64,000 nucleotides of DNA from Silene conica (taxonomy: Eukaryota > Streptophyta > Magnoliopsida > Caryophyllales > Caryophyllaceae): positions 73,273,460-73,337,459 of the forward strand of contig CM055317.2 of the NCBI GenBank assembly GCA_029255685.2, in the 5' to 3' direction. Positions within the stretch are counted from its first letter, which is position 1. The number at the start of each line of letters is the position of its first letter. Under the pieces are notes generated by a model. It saw only the letters and a program-made list of their open reading frames with translations. It did not search any database and was not told the DNA's origin. Position numbers and translations under genes: made by a program. This document shows, one piece after another, positions 10,228 through 19,703 of the stretch.

Positions 10228-12449
10228 ATCACGCGACAAGTAGCTCACGTATTAAGCTCAGTGGCCAGCTTAAGGCATACCTTAATACGCATCAATACAA
10301 CAGCATACATATATAGAACTTTAACTGTCCTAGCTCAACATAATCCGTTATAAACCACAACCGGCTCAATAACTCTAATCTTCTAGATCACTAAACAACA
10401 CTTAATTGATCCCGGGAACTAAGTTGAGGGAAGAGCCGGTTTCCCTTTCGGTTACCCGACCGGGGGGTCTCTATCCTCTCTCCATTCCCGAACCCAATAT
10501 AGTGTCGCCCATCCTCCGGGGACCTCAACACACACAAGCATGAGAGACAACCGAGTCCAATACAAAACAAGAACAACCTAAGACTCTTCCCATAAGCGTA
10601 AGGGTTCCTAATCACTAACTAAGCCTACTAATAGGTCTCATCAACAACCTAAGTTAAAGACTAACTTAGATAAGAAAAAAAATTCTAACATGGCTTACTA
10701 ATTACCCATTAACATTAAGGAGTAATTAAATTAAATAAGAACAACCATCTTAAGACAATAGGTAAATACTTACTAACCATTGCCCACTACAATTCAAGTG
10801 TATAGAAATCAACATATGCCACTAAAACATACTTTAAAACCAGTATAGAAACTATACACACAAGCTACGACAGACCACGCACAAACAGCACAGGCCCGTG
10901 AAAACCGCAGCCAGCGCAGCCTGCGCAAATCAGGTCGCAGGCCTGCGGTTTCCACTGCAGGTCGCGATTTTGTCTCCTGCACAACACGAAACCCATACAA
11001 ATTTCGCCATTTCCGATTCTCATTCTTTCCGAGCATGAAATTCTACTATACTACAGCATACAAATCCACCCAAACAATCCCAAGTATGTCACCAATTGAT
11101 TATTTAAACAAAACCAACAATCAAACAATCATAAGAACATCAAACCCAAATTTTACCGATCTCCATGTATACTCCAAAATTCCACTTAAAACATGAATTC
11201 AACAACATACTTCCACAATTACCTCATAAGAAGCATAAATAACATTAAAGCAAACTTAAGCATGTTCCTAAACACAAGAAAACCATCAAAATCACATAAA
11301 GCATGCTATTTTAACAAAAAGGCCGAGTTTCTCATTATCGTCACCTCAAAAGTGATTATGCTCCAAACTCTTCTTCTATTACAAAGCTATCAACTTCTGG
11401 ATCTTCTAAGCCAACCCCTACAACAAAGAGAACGGGTTTTAGAAGCTTAAAACGGAAATTACACAAAACAGCCTCTTTTCCAAGTTGCACGAAATTGAAA
11501 TTGAAAGAGATAGATGGCTTGGAAATTTTGCAAGGATTCCGAAAATGTATAACATACCTTGATTCGGGTTTGGGAAGAGCTTGGAAAGTTGATTTTAAGC
11601 TTTGAAGGAAAAGGAAAAACGGAGGAAATGGGAAGCAGTAGGATGAGTTGTGAAGATGAAGTGAATGTCGACATAAGGGTTTTGTGGGGGGTTTAAGTAG
11701 TCTTTTTTCTTATTTTGAGTCGGGTCACTAGTTGTGAACGGGTTTTGAGTCGGGCTTGATTTAGCCAAGTTATTAACATCCTAAGAACTTAAGGTTTCTT
11801 AAGATGGATCTTAACGGAAGATTTAAAAATAACTTAACAATTTATGTTAAAAAATTATTTTATTCCGTAAAATAATTTAAAACCTTTAAAATATAGTTTA
11901 CGAAAATACGGGATGTTACAAGCGTCATGACCGGGCTTTGATGCCGTTTCAGTGTGATCCACGCTACTTGAGCTGGTATAAGAAGTTTTTCACCCATACT
12001 TCTACCCCCATGCACGCCGTGTTCAGATGCACTCACTCCCTTTCAGCGAGGAGCAAGAGGTTGGCCGAGCTACTATTACTCGTCATTTCTCGGAGATTTA
12101 CAGTCAGCCCCACGACCGGCAATTGGTCAATGAGATGGAGCGGTTCTTCATAACAAAGGATGACGTTGAGGATGTTGTTGCTGATGATGATGATGGTGGT
12201 GGTGATGACCAGACCCCATAGTTTCTTTAGTTTTCTTATGTATGGACTTTTGTAGTTGTGTTTTGTATGGATATTTTAATCTTTATTAGTAACTCGTAGT
12301 TTTTCTTAATTGAAATAGATTTTTATTAATAGTAACTAGATTAAAAAACATAAAACACGGCTCCTAACTTAATCAAAACATAGCTTACATCAGACATTAA
12401 TTAAAACACATCAAACATAAATCCTAATTAGAATATAGTTTAACGGAAC

Positions 12450-12929
12450 TTAATTATCTTCGGATGATGAAGATGAAGATTCCAGATCTCCTTCGTAATC
12501 TCCAGCTTCAATTTCTTCAGGTTGGCTAGCCACATATCGATCATATAACTCAATTACGCGGAGTTGGACATTTCCTAGGTTGAACAATCTACCAGCACAT
12601 AAATCTGATAGTGTTGCGTAGTCTATCACGTTTAGTATACGCTCAATATAGACAAGGAAAACATTGTTTAACCTGCGAAACTCCCACATCTTCTTAGTTA
12701 GTGTTTCATCTGAAACAACCTCGTCAGTAACAGAAAGAGTGAATCCGGGATGGGGGTTTCCGACTAAGATGATACAAAGGCTGCCAATTGGAGGATTTTC
12801 TAGCAAGTCCCATACAGTGGCTTCGGGAATGACTAGTTCAAGGCGAGACACTGGCACTGGTAACTCCGTAACGATATGATCGATCTTTAGTTGATACTCT
12901 CTGATTTTCTGAGTGTTTGTGAGAACCAT
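12450..12929 (-). CDS. Intact 159-aa protein of unknown function inside MULE1
   Basis: I do not recognise this protein. It starts MVLTNTQKIREYQL, has a mixed alpha/beta-looking body (LVIPEATVWDLLENPPIG, LCIILVGNPHPGF) and ends in an acidic, serine-rich tail (DLESSSSSSEDN). It has no signal peptide or membrane segment. It is the only uninterrupted gene left in MULE1. It lies between the PMD gene (convergent) and the OTU end of the transposase (same strand), with its own promoter-like upstream region: a TATA box about 70 bp before the ATG and five AACGGTAAC-type repeats. It may be an accessory transposition protein, by analogy with mudrB in MuDR, but no similarity supports that. Confidence 0.6.
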   Translation of the reverse strand: MVLTNTQKIREYQLKIDHIVTELPVPVSRLELVIPEATVWDLLENPPIGSLCIILVGNPHPGFTLSVTDEVVSDETLTKKMWEFRRLNNVFLVYIERILNVIDYATLSDLCAGRLFNLGNVQLRVIELYDRYVASQPEEIEAGDYEGDLESSSSSSEDN

Positions 12930-12997
12930 TTTTGTATTTTTGAGTTTTAGTAGTGAATTAGGTGTGTTGTTGCGATTACAATGAACATAACAACGAC

Positions 12998-13118
12998 TAT
13001 TTATAAGAAGTTAGATGATAACGGTAACATTTTTAAATTCAAGCGGTAACCACAATTTTAAATTGAAACGGTAACATTTTGAAATTCTAACGGTAACATT
13101 TTAAATCATAACGGTTAC
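12998..13118 (-). promoter_or_regulatory. Promoter of the 159-aa gene: TATA box and five MSA/MYB-like repeats
   Basis: On the minus strand TATAAATA lies at 13005-12998, about 70 bp before the ATG. Upstream, AACGGTAAC-type words occur at 13020, 13042 (AGCGGTAAC), 13067, 13089 and 13110 (AACGGTTAC), 21-25 bp apart. AACGG is the core of plant MSA/MYB3R sites, so mitotic (G2/M) expression is a reasonable inference. Confidence 0.55.
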
Positions 13119-13168
13119 ATTTCAATATTACAACCCTAACCAATTCAAATCAATCTCGAAATACACTA

Positions 13169-15830
13169 TCAAAGCGGGGGAGGCTGTCTTCGGCGACTAA
13201 CTCGAGGTGTTGTTCCCATTAACGTATGCCATTTTTCGATGTTTGACTTGTACAAATCAGCATAGTGTGCTACCGCAGGGTCTCTTACCGATTCCCAACA
13301 AAGTTCGATCGGTGGCATGGGTGCTTCGCTCGGTGGGACACTACAATGCAATCTCATCCAATGGGAATGGTAGTTTAAGATCCACAAAACACCGTACGGC
13401 CTCGACTCTTGACCTGTGGGCCTTACGGGTAAGTATGCATGACATTGCCAATACCGGCTTCTTTTACTCTCCCACTGGGCGATTAAACAGATAGTCCAGT
13501 TAAACCACGATGCAAAGACGGTCAAATATTTGGAGGACATCCAATGGTGCATATCACAACCTCCTCTGTCGGTAAACTCGATAGCCTTCAATGTATGCTG
13601 GTATTTGCTCAAAAGCGGAGGCGTACGAGGACACTCATCAAAAATTATCTTGTACATATCGTTTGCCAGAATCTCTCTAAGACACCACTCTCTCATGACT
13701 AAGTGGTCATCCTCCCGACCGCGGGCAGCATGCGATATCACCTGATAACCACAATGACCATCAGTAGCCACATGAGCCCAACCATCAAAGCACACCCATA
13801 ATTCTTTGGGGACCCTGAATCTCTTGCTCCAACTGGACAAAGGTCCCCTAGTGTAGCCGACCTCCAATGGTGCACCAGTAGGTCCATCAGCAAAATCACC
13901 CACCGTACTGTCAGAAGGTGTCGTCGCAAGGGTAAAAACTTTCTTGCCCTTCCTTCTTGCATGCTCAAATGCGGACTTGTTCCGAGTAGTGGAACCCCTC
14001 GGTCTCCCCTTGGGGTTTTCTCGAACCTGAGGTGGACGAATATCCTCGTCTGCCGGGTGGAGACCATCTCGAAGTTTCTCAATGATTATCCGTCTCTTCG
14101 CCAGGTCACTACCTCTAGCTTGCGCTATAAGCGCCTCATACTCATCATCATTGGTCTTCGGCCTTTATTCGGGACTGACGTACACCAAAGTCCTCCAAAA
14201 CGAGTGCACTTCCTCAAAGTATACCCTCCTACCATTTCTTTGAAACATAATCAAAATGCAAGCACAAGGCAACCCATGAGTAACCTGTAGCACACATCCA
14301 CAGTGTTCTTCAAGCCCGTTCCCCAGCTCAATCCCTCTCTCAATCTCAGCTTCCATGATCCTAATGGCTTTGTAAGACACATGTCCTTGCAATAAGGAGA
14401 ATATCCGACCCGCACTTACAGGCTTGCTCCTCGATAGTTCTAACTCATGTCTAATCTTCGAGTGTTGAGCTTCAAGCATGGAGTGAATACGATCCCACAT
14501 AGTATCAAGGTTTAAGTTTTGACTCTTCAACCAAGACTTCGGGAGGGAATGAGAGGACTCTACCCGGGAAGTGGCCGTGTTATCGAGGTGGAAGTATTGG
14601 TTCGTATACAAAACAACGAACTTCTTCTTGTATGTACCCCATGCATGTTCTGATGACATAATCGGCCAACACTCCCCAATTTTCACAAAAAGCTCCCCAT
14701 GCACTCCGAAACTCATCAAGGGTGGATGCATTGATCATGCGGTACCAACCGCTTTCTTTACTATGCATGATCATGTCTTTGTACCAAATCAGATGCTTCG
14801 AGTTTAGTGCTACTTTCTCCACGGCGCGGTTCAAATGTCAATGACACAAAATGTGAGGAGTGTCCGAATAGAGGGACTCAACAGCGCCGATCAAGCACAA
14901 CTCTCGATCGGTGACAAGGGTAGGCATAGGTGAACCCATAAGTAACTCCTCTAATCTCCCCAACATCCACCCACAATCTGTTTCATTTTCAGACGGAAGG
15001 AGCACAGTGACAATTAAGAAGGAGGATCCACAGGGTATCACGCCAACGATCTCAATAAGTGCAATATAATCTTCAAAACGTTGGTCTTGTAGGTAGCGTC
15101 GATAAGAGCCACATGTGGGTAAGCACGGAAGAGTTTGACGGATTCTGGATGAGCCATAAACACATGACTTAGCTCCTTCGAATCGGGATCTGATAAGTGC
15201 CACTCCACATAATTAGCACCAACTGTTACAGCCAAAAGTTGTTGAGCGGGATTCCTAGTTCCTCTCATCTCACGACGAACCTTGTTCGCCTCGCTATAAA
15301 TTTGCCCGCTTGTTGGTTGGGGTTTATCCGAGTTCTTTGATGAAGACCGTTCTTGATATCCCTCGGCGGAATCGATGCCCGGACTTGTTGCCTCACGACT
15401 TCTTTATATTCGGCATCCAAACCAACAAAATGTCTATCCCCATCTTTATAGTTTGATACTTCGTGGTTGTGACTTGTGATATCCACCTTCCGGAGAAGTA
15501 AGAATGTACCAAACAATCACCGGCTTCCCATTTACATCATTGACGTAGTCTTGCACGGCTCGAATCCTAAACAAACATTCGCACTTAGCCGACTCTCTCT
15601 TACTAGGATTCTCCGGTTTCTCAGGATCGATCTTCTTTCTGGTTCGGTCGTACCTTGAACAACGAAAGTATGACCCGAGCAACTCCGGTTGTCTATGATT
15701 TTTTGCCTCATTTGTTGCTTTTACTAAGGCAAAACCGTTATCATAAGCTATTTTCTGAGCCCAGTCAAACGCCTCATCCCGACTTTCAAAAGATGAATCT
15801 GTCTCAAATAAGCGGTTCTAATTAACCTCA
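13169..15830 (-). pseudogene. MULE1 transposase: FAR1-type zinc finger, MULE DDE, SWIM, AT-hook, OTU protease
   Basis: Read right to left. A FAR1/WRKY-GCM1-like N-terminus (ESRDEAFDWAQKIAYDNGF, then a CXC pair and HNHE) is followed by the MULE catalytic core: first Asp in VALIDATYKTN (about 15100), second in LVTDRELCLIG (about 14910), glutamate region DEFRSAWGAF (about 14700). A degenerate SWIM finger (CGC...GLPCAC) lies near 14260-14305, then an AT-hook-like KGRPRGS (about 14005). The C-terminus is an OTU-type cysteine protease: ATDGHCGYQVISHA supplies Asp/Cys (about 13755) and NYHSHWMRLHC the His (about 13360). Breaks: frame changes near 15480, 15270, 15050 and 14840, and a TAA at 14165-14167 between SWIM and OTU. 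The OTU part itself is open. It is a transposase/protease fusion by family logic, now dead. Confidence 0.82.
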
Positions 15831-15948
15831 TTTCCACCAAACGTCAAACGAATCCTGTTAACACCCAAAATTGGTAATGATTAGATTAAAAAATATTTAA
15901 AAAACCTAAATTTATGTTAAAAACTTAATAAAATGACGGAAAAATAAG

Positions 15949-16257
15949 GGACTTGAAAACTGGCCGTCCTCACCACATATGGACGTGAATAGTACACGTC
16001 CAAACCATGGAGGGACGTGTATTGTTCATGTCCTACTCCATATGGGACGTTTAAATCACACGTCCAAAACCTTAGGGGACATGCGATTTACACGTCCAAA
16101 CCAACAGAGGACGGCCAGTTTTCACGTCCAAAACCAACTAGGACGACCAGTTTTCACGTCCTCACCATGCAAGAACGGCTCAAATTTACGTCCTCACCAA
16201 GCATGGACGGCTAAAATTAACATCCTAACCTACCAAGGACGGTAATTTTTCAAGTCT
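15949..16257 (-). repeat. Right array of 32-bp dyad units
   Basis: Ten units start at 15949, 15981, 16013 and so on to 16237, exactly 32 bp apart. Each is GGACGTG-N7-CACGTCC-like plus an 11-bp linker. The linkers (TCACCAAGCA, AAACCAACAG types) are the reverse complement of those in the left array, so the two arrays form a subterminal inverted pair. Confidence 0.85.
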
Positions 16258-16525
16258 AATGCAAAATTTCGATCCTATAGTTTGTCGTATTCAATGGCTT
16301 CTACGTATAATTCAACCTAATATCAACTAAATGGCTTAAACATGTAATTCAATAAATAATAATTCAAAAAAAATTAGATTTTAGTTACTTACCGATGAAT
16401 CGTTGTTTGACATTGAATCGTTGTCGTTGTTTGATGTTGTTGTTTGTTATTTTCTACCGATTTTTTAAAATTGTTGTTTTTGTGCGGTTTTTGTTTGGGA
16501 GAATATTTTCTAGAGAGATAGTGTG

Positions 16526-16601
16526 AAAAGGGTATGCTTCATCTTTTTTATAAAAAACGTCGACGATTTCTCACAAAATGTCGACGACCTTTCGCAACCC
16601 C
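16526..16601 (-). repeat. MULE1 right terminal inverted repeat
   Basis: Read on the minus strand it matches the left repeat: GCGAAAGGTCGTCGAC, then TCGTCGACG, then a CCCTTT word. Confidence 0.82.
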
Positions 16602-17475
16602 CTTTTTTACTCTAATAATAAATAATAAATTAAAATTAGTAATTTAGAGTCCAATCTTTTACAACACTAATCAATTACAGTATATTATACAAATTGACAC
16701 AAAATCAATATTATTACAAAAAACTATTCTTGCAAACAATATAAAATAAAAACAAGCACTTGACATATCTGATTGTAAAAGTGATGAAAAGAAGAGATGT
16801 ATTTGTAATATGAAAATAAAGAAATTTAAGATTAGGATGATAGCAATGTAGAGAAAAAAAAATAATAATCTCTAATTATAAATAGTAGCATAAAAAAATT
16901 GAACTTAGCATTAATGGTGTAATTGTGCAAGTCGAGACACACTCTGCATAAATCATTAAACAATGTTAGAAATGGTAATAGTATGAAAAAATTCAACACA
17001 AAATGAAATTTGCGACAAGTTGGAAATATTTGGATCGAGTCAGGTAAGACCCCATATGGGACGAGTAATTGCGGACCCATGTGGACAGGGTCCGGGTCAA
17101 GTGAGACACATTTAAACGGGTCAAGTGAATATCCAACAATATCTTATTTCTCATATATTCTATCCCCGTCCAAATTTTTTTTCTCACGCCTTTGTTAATT
17201 TAATTTCCTAATAAATGATTATCAATTTGTTTTATTCCGTGTTAAATTAATTTACCATGTTTAAACACTAAATACGTGCATTTTTTCACCGATTTAAAAC
17301 ATGTGTAAGTTCCAGACATGTGCACTAATGCACTATTAGCACGTGTTTTAATCTATTATCATTATCAAATAAATAAAATAATCATATTTTTTTGTTTAAT
17401 ATATGTTAAATATTAATAATTATATTAATATTCTAAAAAACATACCCGTGTAATTTTGCACGGTTTGAAAACTAG

Positions 17476-19183
17476 TGAATTATAATTAATAGAGATATAT
17501 TACTACAATGTTTATTGGCTAAGTTAATCAAAGGTAACCAAGAGTCGAAAATCTAAAACATCAACCAAGCCATTTAATACAGGAGATGAAGAGTTGCTAC
17601 AATTACATAATTTTTTCTTATCTCATATTATAATGACCCAAATTTTCACAACCAGCTTTTAATTTTGGGTCTTCTTCGATAAATGTGGTACGTCTTCTGC
17701 TAATCTCATATAGTTTATACTTTTTCTTATTTTGATTTTCACCATACAATTTCAAATCCAAGTTTCATAATTTATAATTAAAATTGAAATTTTAATTAGA
17801 GTTTTTGTAATAGAACATGTTAATATTTAAGGTTTTTCATGCTAATTTTTAAAAATTATTTTTTGATTGAAAAAATGTTTGTTGGAAGTGTTACATTTTT
17901 TCCAATTAAATTGATAAGGATTTTCTGTTTCTAAACTATCATGATGTCACCTACTAGTTATATAAAAGTATTAAAATTACTCTTCTACATAAATTAAATA
18001 TTTACTATAATTCCTTACAAGAATGACATTATATATTTCTAACAAACAAATTAAAGAGAAATAAAAAGAAATTATTATTATTCTAAAATTAAATGTGTAT
18101 ATTACATATTTGATGAATTAAAAAAATCAAAATTAATGTAACATTTACAAATTCATATCCGATGATTTATAACTAAAAATGACATTTTAGTTGAAATTTT
18201 TGTAGGAGAACATGTTACTTGATTCAATTAGAATTATTCATACTAATTTTCTTAATTGGTTTTTGTATTAAGAAATATGGGTAAAAATGGTATATTGTTT
18301 CTTATATAATTGTTAAAACTAACTTTTATGAAATTATCTCAAAATCTTTACATTTATTTATTTATTTATAAATAATAAAAAATTAAAAAATAATAATTGT
18401 GGAGCTTCATAATATTCTTAAAAATAAAAGTATCACATTTTAGATTTAAACCACCAATCTTTCAACGACAACAATTTTCACGTTACTCTAATGATTTTCT
18501 TAAAGGTAGCGTCAAATTATTTTCATGTAAACAACTCTTAAATAGTCAAATATAGGAGATGAAGAGTCTATGTGATAAACTAAAAATAAATTTAGTGGTT
18601 ACTCAGTATTATGATATTAAATAAACTTTTTTTTCTAGAATCATTATCTTTCTTGTAGAATTTAATATAAATTTCGGTAATATAAACAACAGCATCCATC
18701 GTATATTGGTTTTCATTTCATTTTCATGATTTAAAGTTTACAATGATCATCTTATTCAGTTCAAAGTAAAATATCCATATGTTTACCTCATGTATATTGT
18801 TGATTCAACATATTAAAGTAGCTTTTGGCGCAAAGATATTCGGTGTAACAATTTATCCTTGACGATAAAAAAATGTATTTTAGTAGTCTTTATGCATATC
18901 GGATATGAGCTTAATTTTAAGTTCTGACTTTGATTCACCATTAAAATTTTGGCATTTCGGTGAAAAATGGTGATATTTTTGAAAAATGGTTTTTAAATAG
19001 ACATAATGATTTGAAAGACGTGGTATGTAAACCAGTTGACGGTGATAACAATTACCACCATAACAAACTAATATCGACCACAATGTACAACTGTGAGAAT
19101 GCCTTAATTTTTATTTTCATTTATCAATCATATATGAGTAAAACTATTAGTAAACCTGCGATTTTCGCGGGTCACAAAACTAA
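17476..19183 (+). mobile_element. Non-coding stretch ending in a Helitron-type 3' terminus
   Basis: No gene is visible in this AT-rich region. It ends at 19183 with the hairpin CCTGCGA-TTT-TCGCGGG, about 9 nt, CTAA, then T. The next bases (AATAATAACATAAAAAGAC, then a CACATGTCAC box) resemble the 5' region of Helitrons C and D. This is therefore another head-to-tail junction, somewhat eroded. The true 5' end of this unit is unknown. Confidence 0.4.
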
Positions 19184-19703
19184 TAATAACATAAAAAGAC
19201 ATGTTGAGCCTCTTTTGAAGTGTCACATGTCACACTCTATGTTCTTGACACCTAGCATAGCTAATAATACACTTACTCTACGAATCTATATAAATTTTGT
19301 GTACAAAAAAATGAATAATAATAAAGTTGCTCTTAATAATACGGAATAAGTGCACATAAATGTAATTAAATCAAGGATTAATTGACAACAATACTCTGAA
19401 CTATGACCTTCCCACTTAAAGTACTCTGAACTTATGTTTAACCAAGAATAAACCCAACTTTCACCCAACTCACCTATTGTAAAACACAATGACCGGTGAC
19501 CTGGTTACCTGGTCACCTTTAGTTTTAAGTTATTTTTCACCCTTCCCCTAACATTTACCCCAATTCATGTTTTAACCCTAATTTTCATCTTCTTCTCTCA
19601 CTGTTACTCCCTCACCCTACAAATTTTTACTTTCTCACCATTAACGACTTATTTAGCCATTGATGAACCTTGGTTTTGATTCTCCTTCTTGTTAAATTAG
19701 TTA

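Larger units (their letters stand above)
9109..11920. mobile_element. Solo LTR (2812 bp), probably Ty3/gypsy
   Basis: Begins TGTAAAACCCC and ends GGATGTTACA (TG...CA). It is flanked by perfect 5-bp duplications AGCGT (9104-9108 and 11921-11925). There is no internal retroelement coding, primer site or second LTR, so it is the product of LTR-LTR recombination. It contains a tandem array at 9891-10227 and a duplicated GC-rich motif. Gypsy assignment rests on length and termini only. It interrupts the PMD reading frame, so it is younger than MULE1. Confidence 0.88.
7453..12221 (+). pseudogene. Plant mobile domain (PMD) gene, decayed and split by a solo LTR
   Basis: The PMD core is clear at 8161-9108: FVEMWNPDTNTFHMPFGE, RAYMMLLDGQTLF, YAWGAATLAYLYRQLG, WLPYG. 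After removing the LTR and one target copy (2817 bp, a multiple of 3) the same frame continues at 11926 with DPRYLSWYKKF. Upstream, an ATG at 7453 (after a CAG acceptor-like site) opens into a short stretch, then an acidic DDDDEEEE segment (7675-7800). Stops occur near 7537, 7957 and 8165; frames shift near 8320 and again near 12015, after which the tail (SEEQEVGRATITRHFSEIY, acidic end) is in another frame. PMD proteins related to MAIN/MAIL1 are known from host genes and transposons. Here it is MULE cargo and not functional. Confidence 0.8.
6287..16601. mobile_element. MULE1: 10.3-kb Mutator-like element carrying PMD, OTU and an unknown gene
   Basis: The terminal inverted repeats are about 75 bp (6287-6362 and 16526-16601), sharing CGAAAGGTCGTCGAC and a second TCGTCGACG. 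They are flanked by a near-perfect 9-bp duplication (TTTTTTTAC at 6278, CTTTTTTAC at 16602). Inside, in order: CAC-rich leader, GTT-rich tract, left 32-bp dyad array, PMD gene (+), solo LTR, 159-aa gene (-), FAR1/MULE transposase with OTU protease (-), right dyad array. Frameshifts and stops in the transposase make it defective today. Without the later solo LTR it is about 7.5 kb. It probably inserted into Helitron D. Confidence 0.85.
5922..17475 (+). mobile_element. Helitron D, split by nested MULE1
   Basis: The 5' end TCTATATCTATATAATAAT follows an A and has the same CACGTGGC box as Helitron C. The 3' end at 17475 has the hairpin CCGTG-TAATTTTG-CACGG, 11 nt, CTAG, then T. Without the MULE the unit is about 1.2 kb, the size of related units here. 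It has no Helitron transposase. Pairing these two ends is inference, since the interior was filled by a 10-kb insertion. Confidence 0.45.
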
